Source: Gordonia sp. ABSL11-1
Lineage (GTDB): Bacteria; Actinomycetota; Actinomycetes; Mycobacteriales; Mycobacteriaceae
Length of the DNA stretch: 64,000 nucleotides
Assembly (NCBI RefSeq): GCF_030315685.1
Contig: NZ_JASXSI010000012.1
Location: forward strand, 1-64,000
Direction of reading: 5' to 3'
Position numbers and translations under genes: made by a program. The notes below the pieces were generated by a model that saw nothing but the letters and a program-made list of their open reading frames with translations, searched no databases and had not been told where the DNA came from. The first letter of the stretch is position 1; each line of letters opens with the position of its first letter. This document shows, in pieces, positions 37,821 to 45,370 of the stretch.

Positions 37821-38809
37821 TGCGCGTCATCGCCCTCGAGGAGCACGTTGCAACGGCTGAACTGCTGAACGCGTGGTCCCGGCTCGCATCCTCGGATCGC
37901 GATCTGGCGTATCAGCCGGCCAAACAGGGAGAAACTGCGCGCAGGCTTCTGGACACAGGCGACGTTCGACGGGCTGCGATGGCCGCATCAGGTGTCGACG
38001 TCCAGGTGCTCTCTCTTACGACACCTGGGCTACAAAACCTCCCCGTCGTCGATGCCCTCGCACTGCAGAGCTCAACGAACGAACGCATCGCCGACATGGT
38101 CCGCGGCGACCCGACGCACTTCCAGGGGCTGGCAGCGCTCGCCACCGGATCGCCAGTCAAGGCCGCGGCGGAGCTGGAGCGAGCGGTCCGAGAGCTTGGA
38201 CTGGACGGCGCAATGCTCTACGGGCGCACAGGCGAGATCAGCCTGGATGATCCTGCTCTGGAGCCCATCTGGTCCGCCGCCGAAGCTCTGAACGTACCGT
38301 TGCACCTGCATCCGCAATCGCCGCCTCGCTCGGTGCGGGAGGCGTATTACTCCGGATTCGATTCCGCGGTCTCGGCCGGACTTGCCACCCACGGCATCGG
38401 ATGGCACTACGACTCCGGGTTGCAGTTCCTGCGCATGGTGTTCGGCGGCGTCTTCGACCGACACCCTCACTTGCAGCTCGTGATCGGGCACTGGGGTGAG
38501 CTCGTGCTGTTCTACCTGGAGCGAGTCCAGCACCTCGCCGAAATCGCGGGTCTGCAGCGGTCACTGACCGAGTACGCACGCACCCACCTATATGTGACCC
38601 CGAGCGGAATGCTCAGCAGCCGGTACCTCGCCTGGGCAACCGAGGTAATCGGCACCGACCGGATCCTCTTCGCCACAGATTATCCCTTCGAGCCAGCCTC
38701 GCAGTCCGGCGCCCGAGCCTTTCTGGAGACGTCAGCGCTCCCGATCGCCGCACGCGAGGCGATCGCGTCCGGGAACTGGGAGCGGCTGCGCGCGGAAATG
38801 CGACGATGA
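37820..38809 (+). CDS. Amidohydrolase-2 family (resorcylate-type decarboxylase-like)
   Basis: 329 aa. Starts MRVIALEEHVAT with the EEH metal motif. Further ligands are in LHLHPQ and the FATDYPFE Asp; IGHWGELVLFYLERV is typical of gamma-resorcylate decarboxylase/ACMSD-like proteins. It probably acts with the preceding gene on aromatic acids. Its stop overlaps the truncated gene that follows. Confidence 0.85.
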   Translation: MRVIALEEHVATAELLNAWSRLASSDRDLAYQPAKQGETARRLLDTGDVRRAAMAASGVDVQVLSLTTPGLQNLPVVDALALQSSTNERIADMVRGDPTHFQGLAALATGSPVKAAAELERAVRELGLDGAMLYGRTGEISLDDPALEPIWSAAEALNVPLHLHPQSPPRSVREAYYSGFDSAVSAGLATHGIGWHYDSGLQFLRMVFGGVFDRHPHLQLVIGHWGELVLFYLERVQHLAEIAGLQRSLTEYARTHLYVTPSGMLSSRYLAWATEVIGTDRILFATDYPFEPASQSGARAFLETSALPIAAREAIASGNWERLRAEMRR

Positions 38810-39081
38810 ACTCGACCCCACTGCGCTTCGGTTCCACGGCACACGAGCACCTCGCGGACCTCATCGACGGCCACATCACCATCGACGGATCACCGGTGCA
38901 GTACACGAGCTCGACCTTGGCCACCGAGATCTTCGTATCTGCATGTGAGCAGAGGGACATTATCAGTTGGCGCCGACAAGGGGACGATTTTGCTAGCGAC
39001 TGTTACCTTGCATCCGAGAAGGTGGGCTTGCCATCCGATGAGCACCCGCTGTGGAGTCGACCTACCCGCGATGTCGCCTGA
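38806..39081 (+). pseudogene. Truncated second dihydroxyphthalate decarboxylase-like gene
   Basis: The ATG overlaps the previous stop. The first 45 residues (LRFGSTAHEHLADLIDGHIT, TSSTLATEIFVSA) follow the N-terminus of the 36822 gene product. Similarity stops at about 38940; the remaining codons to the stop look random. The break probably marks the right edge of the catabolic island. Confidence 0.75.
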
Positions 39082-39137
39082 TCACAGTTGGACACATTCA
39101 GTAATAGCTCACTGGCACGCAGGCGGCGGTCGTCCGC

Positions 39138-39719
39138 TCATCGGCGCACCCGATAGCGCAGATGCAGCACGCGATCACCCCGGATCACCTCGTCGGGGTC
39201 GTCCAGCAGATGTTGTCCCCCAGCCGATCCGAAGTAGCGCTTGCCAGACCCGAACATCACGGGCACCACATCCATACGCACCTCGTCGATCAGACCCGCC
39301 GCGAACACCTGGCCACCGACGTCTCCGGCGGCGACCTCGACGAGGCGATCACCCGCGAGCGCCTGTGCTGTGGTCATTGCCTCGTCGACGCTGCCGACGA
39401 AGTGAAATGGCATCGACGGGTCCCAATCCAGCCGTGCCGGTCGGTGTGTCACGACGACCACGTGATCGACGCCGCCCGGCGGCACCCCATCCCATCCGTC
39501 CGTCAGATCGAAGACGTGGCGGCCGACGACGGTGACCCCGATCCGATCCCAGTACGGGCGGGTGTAGTCCTGGGACGCCTACGACACCGTCAACGCGCCG
39601 CTCTCGTCGAGTGGCACGTCGCCGCTCAGCAACCAGTCGAACAAGGGACCGGGCTGGTCGTCGTCATCCGCGATGAACCCGTCGACCGATACCGCGCCGT
39701 ACATCACCGCGTGGCCCAT
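39138..39719 (-). pseudogene. RibD_C/dihydrofolate-reductase-like gene with an in-frame amber codon
   Basis: A 194-codon frame from ATG 39719 reads MGHAVMYGAVSVDGFIADDD and continues with DYTRPYWDRIGVTVVGRHVF and GSGKRYFGSAGGQHLL. Codon 47 (39579-39581) is TAG in the context LTVS-x-ASQDY, where relatives usually have Gln or Lys; a C-to-T change from CAG would explain it. No frameshift is present. The downstream GTG at 39485 could in principle start a 115-aa C-terminal piece. It is divergent from an intact relative. Confidence 0.8.
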
Positions 39720-39813
39720 CGCGCTCCTCTGCTGGGGTGCATTCAGGTCAGGGCCTTCGGTTCTCCCACGGTGGCACTCCGACGCGGTGCTCCGCCCGTG
39801 TCAGGATGACGTC

Positions 39814-40395
39814 GTGCGCAAACTCGTCTACTACGTGGCCACGACCCTCGACGGTTTCATCGCCGGGCCCGACGGCGGCGATCCTTCAGGAAACGAATTC
39901 TTCCCCGTCACCGACGACGTGGTCCGGTTCATCGTCGACAACCATCCCGAGACGCTACCGGCACCGGCCCGTCAGGCCCTCGGCATCGACGGTCCCGGGA
40001 TCGTGTTCGACACCGTGGTGGAAGGACGTGCTTCCTACGAGGTGGGGCTGGCCGCCGGAATGGACGACGCGTATACCCACCTACGGCATCTCGTCGTCTC
40101 TCGAACGTTGGACCAGGTGCCTTCTGCCGCAATCGAACTGGTTCGCGCAGATCCCTGTGAACGGGTGCGCGAACTCAAGAGCGACGACGGCCTCGACATC
40201 TGGTTGGTGGGTGGCGGCACGCTGGCCCACGCGCTGCTTCCCGAGATCGACCGGCTGATCCTGAAGGTCAATCCGGCCGTCATCGGGGACGGTATCCCGC
40301 TCTTCGCCGGGCCGTTCACACCGGCCTTGTTCACTCCGGTGGACGAGACCGCGCTGCCGGCTGGCGTGCGTGTGCTGACGTACGACCGGCGGTGA
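39814..40395 (+). CDS. RibD_C/dihydrofolate-reductase family protein
   Basis: 193 aa from GTG with an AGGA ribosome-binding site. Starts MRKLVYYVATTLDGFIAGPD; the C-terminal block IWLVGGGTLAHALLPEIDRL is diagnostic for the DHFR-like (RibD C-terminal domain) family. It is a NADPH-binding reductase fold; the substrate is unknown. It is divergent from a nonsense-mutated relative. Confidence 0.85.
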   Translation: MRKLVYYVATTLDGFIAGPDGGDPSGNEFFPVTDDVVRFIVDNHPETLPAPARQALGIDGPGIVFDTVVEGRASYEVGLAAGMDDAYTHLRHLVVSRTLDQVPSAAIELVRADPCERVRELKSDDGLDIWLVGGGTLAHALLPEIDRLILKVNPAVIGDGIPLFAGPFTPALFTPVDETALPAGVRVLTYDRR

Positions 40396-40441
40396 CCCAC
40401 TGACGCTTGTCCGGTTGTATCCGGCGTGGCAGCCGGGGCGC

Positions 40442-40744
40442 TCAGTCCCGACCGTGCCGTAGATGCCCGTACAGCGCGGCGCGGTACCCGCGTGTGTAAC
40501 TCGGCTCGTCGTCGTCCGGGTCGGGAGGGCACGCCATGATCGTCGACGCGTGGTGCCGGGCCCACGACGACGGCATCTCCTCCAGGCTCGTGAGCGCGTC
40601 GGTGAAGCCCTGCTGGAACAGATCGGGGTCGAGGTGTGCGTCCAACTCGGCGTCGTAGATCGGGAAGGACGTCGGGAGGCGGGTGACGACGCCGTGCGGC
40701 GTGACGATGTCGAGCTCGGGAAGGTCTGGATCGATGGTGGTCAA
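40442..40744 (-). CDS. Conserved hypothetical protein coupled to the recombinase
   Basis: 100 aa. The TTG start overlaps the recombinase stop (TTGA). Acidic, no membrane segment; PTSFPIYDAELDAHLDPDLF and a terminal YTRGYRAALYGHLRHGRD. No family recognised; coupling suggests an accessory to the recombinase gene. Confidence 0.6.
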   Translation of the reverse strand: MTTIDPDLPELDIVTPHGVVTRLPTSFPIYDAELDAHLDPDLFQQGFTDALTSLEEMPSSWARHHASTIMACPPDPDDDEPSYTRGYRAALYGHLRHGRD

Positions 40745-41349
40745 CGGACCGAACGCCTTTCGGCCAAGGTGCGGTACAGCGTCGCGCGACTCACACCGAG
40801 CGCAGCGGCGATCGACGGAACGGGTTGGCCGGCGGCACGCATGCGCTCGGCCACGTCGATCTGATCGTCGTCGAGGGCCCGCGGCCGTCCGACGGTGGAC
40901 GTGGAGTCCGTGCGTGGCCTCGCGGTCGACCGTCGTTGCCCCTCGATCTCCGCGTCGAGTTCGGCAAGGGATGCGAGAACCCCGACGATCATCGCTCCCG
41001 CCGGGTCGTCGGTGTCGAGACCCTCGCGGAGAGAACGCAGTCCGATCCGTCGCCCGGACAGTTCACGCGCAGTGGCGAGGACCTCCGGCGCGTTCCGCCC
41101 GAGACGGTCGATCCCGACGACGACAGTGGTGTCGCCGGGACGTGCATAGTCGAGCAAGGCGGTCAGTCCCTGTCGTGGGGGAGTGGACGACACCGATTCC
41201 GGATTGTCGGCCGCATCGGTGTAGATCCGCGCCGGATCGACCCCGGCGCCGGTCAGGGCGTCGATCTGCGGGGACAGCGGATGCATCCCCGCGGTCTCGC
41301 GCGCATAACCCAGGGCCATGCCGGCCCCGGTCGTCGCATCGGATGTCAT
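40741..41349 (-). CDS. Serine recombinase/resolvase-like protein without the canonical serine
   Basis: 202 aa. The catalytic domain is recognisable (ALGYARE, VVVGIDRLGRNAPEVL, LASLAELDAEIEGQR) with a C-terminal Hin-like HTH (SIAAALGVSRATLYRTLAER). The usual YxRVS motif reads YARET, so the nucleophilic Ser position holds Thr. It may be an inactive recombinase retained as a DNA-binding protein. An AT-rich repeat cluster lies directly upstream of its start. Confidence 0.8.
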   Translation of the reverse strand: MTSDATTGAGMALGYARETAGMHPLSPQIDALTGAGVDPARIYTDAADNPESVSSTPPRQGLTALLDYARPGDTTVVVGIDRLGRNAPEVLATARELSGRRIGLRSLREGLDTDDPAGAMIVGVLASLAELDAEIEGQRRSTARPRTDSTSTVGRPRALDDDQIDVAERMRAAGQPVPSIAAALGVSRATLYRTLAERRSVR

Positions 41350-41359
41350 GCACGTGATT

Positions 41360-41477
41360 GTATCTCAAAAGTCTCGAAATAACGATCACCACGTCCAACG
41401 CTAATGAGATTATGAGATGACCGGAACAGTAGAGATTATGAGTTCAATGTGCGTTGATCAATGTCGTATCTCAAAAG
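41360..41477. repeat. AT-rich array of paired repeats upstream of the recombinase
   Basis: GTATCTCAAAAG occurs at 41360-41371 and 41466-41477; GAGATTATGAG occurs at 41406-41416 and 41432-41442. The two motifs share an ATCTCA/TGAGAT core in opposite orientation. The block is far more AT-rich than its surroundings. Plausible as recombinase sub-sites or an operator. Confidence 0.6.
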
Positions 41478-42039
41478 GTGCGAGTTCTGCAATGAGTCTA
41501 CAGAATATCGAGATACTGGGCGGGGCCAGATGCGCGAATGCCGGCGCACCCGCGAAGGGCATCGCGAAACCCGTTTGCGCGGGATCGGCCGCCGGCCCGG
41601 CGGCCGCCACCGGGAGGGCGGCGAGCGACATCAGGCCGGTGGGGACGACCGCCGCCATCGCGACTGCCCGGTGACGTCGCCGGTGCGGATGGCGGTGGAG
41701 TGCATCGCGTCGGCGCGTTCCGGGCTCGCCGGGCTCCGTGATGGTGTGCACTGGCGCAATCTCTCCGCGGCAGGGCGAGTCGGTCGGACTCGTGATCGGT
41801 TCCCTTGCCCCGGTCGGTGGGGTGTCAAGGCGTCCGGTTGTCCGGATCTCGGCCGCATCGTCGTCCGTTCGTCCTCGGTGTCTCGAATCGCGCGTGACGC
41901 GAGACCCCGCGGCGATACCACCACCGAGATCAGTCCCGGACCCAAGGACTCCCGCCATGGCACGGAAGAGCGCCGGATCGCCCGATCTCACCCCACAGCA
42001 TGCCGACACACCGTAGGTGTGCGCAGGGCTTTCCCGCGC
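41478..42039. other. Stretch without a supported gene
   Basis: Open frames here are GC-driven. One minus-strand frame contains a signal-peptide-like stretch (AAVVPTGLMSLAALPVAAAG, about 41590-41650) that could be the relic of a secreted protein, but no mature domain follows. Confidence 0.4.
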
Positions 42040-42590
42040 TGACCGGTGACGCCCACAACGACGTCACACGCTTCACCTATGGTTTCGTCGGCTTCGTCTA
42101 CGCCTTCTTCATCGGTTCATCGTGTCCGCCATGTGGGGTGAGATCAACACCGCAGACGCCAACGCCAGGGCCGCCGACCACACCCGTTCCGTCCGGGCCG
42201 ACGCCGCTCTCATGCGACTGCGGGCCGGCCGCCGCGACGTGCAACCCGCCACGGACCTCGAGAAGTCCACGCTGACAGCCAGTATCGCCAACCTGGACAA
42301 GCTGGGTCAGGCCGGACGATCCGACTGCTCACCGCACAGAACGATGTCGGCCCACCGTGGCCGCTGTGGGTGGTCATCTACCTGACCAGCACCATGGTGC
42401 TCGGCACGATCATCATCTATGGCGCGGAACGTCCCGCCCTGCATTACCCAATGGTGGTGATCGTGTCGATCATCGTCGCCACCAAACCTGTTTCTGATCC
42501 TCGAGTTGTCGCGCGTTCATCGGTGACATCGCCACGAATCCGGATCCACTGCACGAGGCCGTGTGGGACCTGACCAACACGCCATCGTGA
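42040..42590 (+). pseudogene. DUF4239-like membrane protein, frameshifted remnant
   Basis: Pieces of one protein lie in different frames: FTYGFVGFVYAFFIG and INTADANARAADHTRSVRAD ... LTASIANLDKLGQAG, then LWVVIYLTSTMVLGTIIIYG and ALHYPMVVIVSIIVAT. The layout (N-terminal hydrophobic segment, soluble helical middle, two C-terminal membrane helices) is that of DUF4239 proteins. At least two frameshifts and a missing N-terminus make it non-functional. Confidence 0.65.
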
Positions 42591-42605
42591 GTCGCGACGA
42601 GGCCG

Positions 42606-43226
42606 TCAGGGCCCGGCGGTCCCGTCGCGCATACTCGTGCGGGCCTGGGCGACAAACCATGCCTCCCACTCGGATCCGGACCAGCCGCGGTCGCCCACCA
42701 ATCGCAGCCAGACGGATCGGGCAGCCAACGACCAGATCTCGTCAACCAGGCGGTCGGCCGGTTCGGCCCCGAGGACGAGTCCCACCGCGAAACGGATCTC
42801 GTCCCAGCGGTTCGCCTCACGCTGACGGAGTCGTTCGGCGGCTTCTGGATCGGTGACCGCGGCCTGATCGAGCACGTGCTGGATGACCGCCGACCTCTCA
42901 TGCGCCCCGCGCAACCAGTGCGCGCCGGCAGCGAGACGGCGATCGAAGGCGCCGTCGGCCATGGCCCGGTACTCGGGTAGTTCGCGGACGCGCACCCCTC
43001 GGCCTGCCGACAGGGCGTTGTCGATACACGCGTCGAGCAGCGCGAGTTTGCCGTCGAACTGCTGATAGACGGTCTGTCGGGTCAACCCGGCTGCAGTCGC
43101 CACCGCCGACATCGTCGTCGGAACCCAGCCGTCGGTACAGAAGAGCTCGGTGGCGGTCGTGACCACGAGCGCCCGATTGGCACGCGCCCGGTCGGCGCGC
43201 AGTTGCGAGGAATAGGCCCGTGCCAC
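42606..43226 (-). CDS. TetR-family regulator
   Basis: 206 aa, GTG start. HTH at about 20-65 (VVTTATELFCTDGWVPTTMS, TAAGLTRQTVYQQFDGKLAL), then a helical ligand-binding domain. It is divergent from the hydrolase at 43297, with a 70-bp AT-rich spacer containing a TTAC-N5-GTAA motif (43250-43262) that may be its operator. It probably represses the hydrolase gene. Confidence 0.88.
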   Translation of the reverse strand: MARAYSSQLRADRARANRALVVTTATELFCTDGWVPTTMSAVATAAGLTRQTVYQQFDGKLALLDACIDNALSAGRGVRVRELPEYRAMADGAFDRRLAAGAHWLRGAHERSAVIQHVLDQAAVTDPEAAERLRQREANRWDEIRFAVGLVLGAEPADRLVDEIWSLAARSVWLRLVGDRGWSGSEWEAWFVAQARTSMRDGTAGP

Positions 43227-43296
43227 GAACTGAGTCTAGACATAATTCGTTTTACGCTGTGTAATGTTAATGAATCGTCTTCCCGGAGGAGTGACC

Positions 43297-44169
43297 ATGC
43301 ACGAGTTCCGCGTACCCACCGACCTCGGCCGACTGTCCGTGCGGGAGGTGGGCGACGGCCCCCCGGTCGTCCTGTGGCACAGCATGTTCGTCGACTCACG
43401 CAGCTGGGACCGGATCGTGCCCGATCTGGCCGCCGACCATCGCTTGTTCCTCGTCGATGCGCCGTCGGCCGGTCGGAGCGACGCGTTCGAACGGCCTGCG
43501 GACATCTCGGCGTGTGCGCGAGCAGCCGAACACGTCGTCGACGACATCCGCCGACGAACCGGCCACGACCGTGTCCAGTGGGTGGGCAACGCCTGGGGCG
43601 GCCACGTGGGACTCGACCTCGCCGCGACGCGTCCCGACATGATCTCCGACCTGGTCGCGATCAGCGCCCCCACGCATCCCATCGAGCGCGCCCTACGCCG
43701 CAAGGTTCGCCTCCTGCTGCCGTTGTATCGGATCCTCGGAGCGCGCGGGCCCGTGCTCTCGGCGATCGAGGACACCTTGTTCACCGAGCGGACCCGACGC
43801 GAGGACGTCGAGGCGATGGGCATCCTGCACGATTCCCTGTCCACGTCCGGGCGGTCGATGATCGCCGCCGTCGAGACCGCGATCCTCAATCGCACCGACC
43901 TCGGATGGGCCGCGGGTCGAATCGCGGCACCGGTCGCGTTCGTCACGACCGACGACCGCGGCGAGTGGACACCGGAGGAGGCGCGAGCCGTCGCGGCCAC
44001 GATGGTCGATGCCGTTGAAATCACCGTCTCCGGTGCGCGAGTGATCCCGGCGCTCGAACGTCCGGGGGCCACCGTCGGCGCGATCCGTTCGTTCTGGGCC
44101 GACGTGGACCGGCGACCTTCCGCCCGCCGGCCCGAGCGCGAACCCGAACCATCGCCGATCGTGTCCTGA
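43297..44169 (+). CDS. Alpha/beta-hydrolase fold protein with Ala at the nucleophile position
   Basis: 290 aa; the ATG is preceded by GGAGGAG. The fold is clear: VVLWHSMFVDSRSWDRIVPD oxyanion region, RLFLVDAPSAGRSD and the nucleophile elbow GNAWGGHVG. The elbow would normally be GxSxG; residue 99 is Ala, so classical serine-hydrolase activity is doubtful. Its last codons lie inside a perfect 36-bp inverted repeat. Confidence 0.85.
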   Translation: MHEFRVPTDLGRLSVREVGDGPPVVLWHSMFVDSRSWDRIVPDLAADHRLFLVDAPSAGRSDAFERPADISACARAAEHVVDDIRRRTGHDRVQWVGNAWGGHVGLDLAATRPDMISDLVAISAPTHPIERALRRKVRLLLPLYRILGARGPVLSAIEDTLFTERTRREDVEAMGILHDSLSTSGRSMIAAVETAILNRTDLGWAAGRIAAPVAFVTTDDRGEWTPEEARAVAATMVDAVEITVSGARVIPALERPGATVGAIRSFWADVDRRPSARRPEREPEPSPIVS

Positions 44170-44228
44170 ATTTCATCGAGCGTGCCCTCGCTGGGCACGC
44201 TCGATGAAATTCAGGACACGATCGGCGA
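44152..44228. repeat. Perfect 36-bp inverted repeat with 5-nt loop
   Basis: 44152-44187 is the exact reverse complement of 44193-44228, with loop TCGCT. The left arm contains the end and stop codon of the hydrolase gene. The structure can serve as a strong terminator, but the length and perfection exceed normal intrinsic terminators and point to a local inverted duplication. Confidence 0.92.
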
Positions 44229-44338
44229 GAACCGGGCGGCTGCAAGCCTGTTCGGTGGCGCGCGGCCTCCCGGCTTTCCGGATGTCATACTGGCCCCTGT
44301 CCACACGCCGGTTCACACGCCGGTCCCCGGGAGGTCAT

Positions 44339-45358
44339 GTGCCACGTCCAGGCGAGCCCCTTCACAAATTGGGTTTCCTGACCATCGGTCGGTTCGATGG
44401 GGCGGATCCCCGTCCCGGACACCTCGAGACGCTGTCGGTGATCGAGCGCGCGGAGGACCTCGGGTTCGACAGTGTCTGGTTGCGGGATCGCCATCTGCAG
44501 TTCGGGATCTCATCGCCGGTCGCGATGCTCGCGGCGGCTGCCGTCCGGACCTCCCGGATCGAACTGGGTACCGCGGTCATCCCGCTCGGACTGGAGAATC
44601 CGTTCCGCCTCGCCGAGGACCTTGCCACCGTCGACGTGCTCTCCGGAGGCCGGCTGAATCCCGGGGTCTCGGTCGGCACGCCCATGCGCTACGACGACTA
44701 CCGCCATGCGCTGTACCCGCAGACCCACGATCTCGAGGACTTCTCGAAGAACCGGGTCGTCCGTCTCCTCGACAACCTGCGCGGCAACCCGGTGAGCTCG
44801 TTCGAGGGAACGATCGGCATCGAGACGTATTCAACTCGCGTGCAGCCATATTCGCCCGGACTCGCCGACCGCGTCTGGTACGGCGGCGGACTCGCGTCGG
44901 CGATCTGGGCCGGACAGCAGGGGCTGAACTATCTGACGTCGTCGGTGGTCAGTATCGAAGGCACCGCCTCGCGCGATTTCGCCTCGATCCAGGCCGAGCA
45001 CATCGACGCCTATCGTGCCCATCACCCTGACCCCGGGCGTGCCAGGGTGTCGCAAGGACTCGTCGTGATCCCGACCGACTCCGCTACCGCCGAACAGGTC
45101 CGCAGGTACGAGAAGTATGCGGAGTCACGCCTGCCGCGCACCGCCGGGCCCCAGGGACCGCGCGGCATGATGTTCTCCCCGGACCTGGTCGGTCCGTCCG
45201 ACGAGTTGGCAGCGAAACTATACGCCCACGAAGGTTTTCGGCGCGCGACCGAGGTGACGTTCGCTCTGCCGTTCTCCTTCGAGGCGAATGATTACGCCCA
45301 GATCATCGCCGACATGGCGTCCGCGCTGGGGCCCGCCCTCGGATGGTCGCCGGCCTGA
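44339..45358 (+). CDS. LLM-class flavin-dependent monooxygenase
   Basis: 339 aa from GTG 44339 with GGGAGG 5 nt upstream. Luciferase-like TIM barrel: KLGFLTIGRFDGADPRPGHL, LGFDSVWLRDRH, IELGTAVIPLGLENPFRLAE, ATVDVLSGGRLNPGVSVG. It uses reduced flavin (FMNH2 or F420) to oxidise an unknown substrate. An extended -10 (TGTCATACT) lies at 44283-44291. It is convergent with the FAD monooxygenase, 12 bp apart. Confidence 0.88.
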   Translation: MPRPGEPLHKLGFLTIGRFDGADPRPGHLETLSVIERAEDLGFDSVWLRDRHLQFGISSPVAMLAAAAVRTSRIELGTAVIPLGLENPFRLAEDLATVDVLSGGRLNPGVSVGTPMRYDDYRHALYPQTHDLEDFSKNRVVRLLDNLRGNPVSSFEGTIGIETYSTRVQPYSPGLADRVWYGGGLASAIWAGQQGLNYLTSSVVSIEGTASRDFASIQAEHIDAYRAHHPDPGRARVSQGLVVIPTDSATAEQVRRYEKYAESRLPRTAGPQGPRGMMFSPDLVGPSDELAAKLYAHEGFRRATEVTFALPFSFEANDYAQIIADMASALGPALGWSPA

Positions 45359-45370
45359 ATGAGGCTCACG

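Noticed and set aside
19535..39719. Amber codons in two genes as a sign of TAG reassignment
   Set aside because: TAG is used as an ordinary stop elsewhere (the TPR-HAD gene ends with TAG at 2372-2374, and the NYN gene also ends with TAG), so independent nonsense mutations are simpler.
41458..42009. Minus-strand frame with a signal-peptide-like stretch
   Set aside because: The hydrophobic stretch is internal to a long unsupported frame and no mature domain follows; kept only as a note on the intergenic entry.
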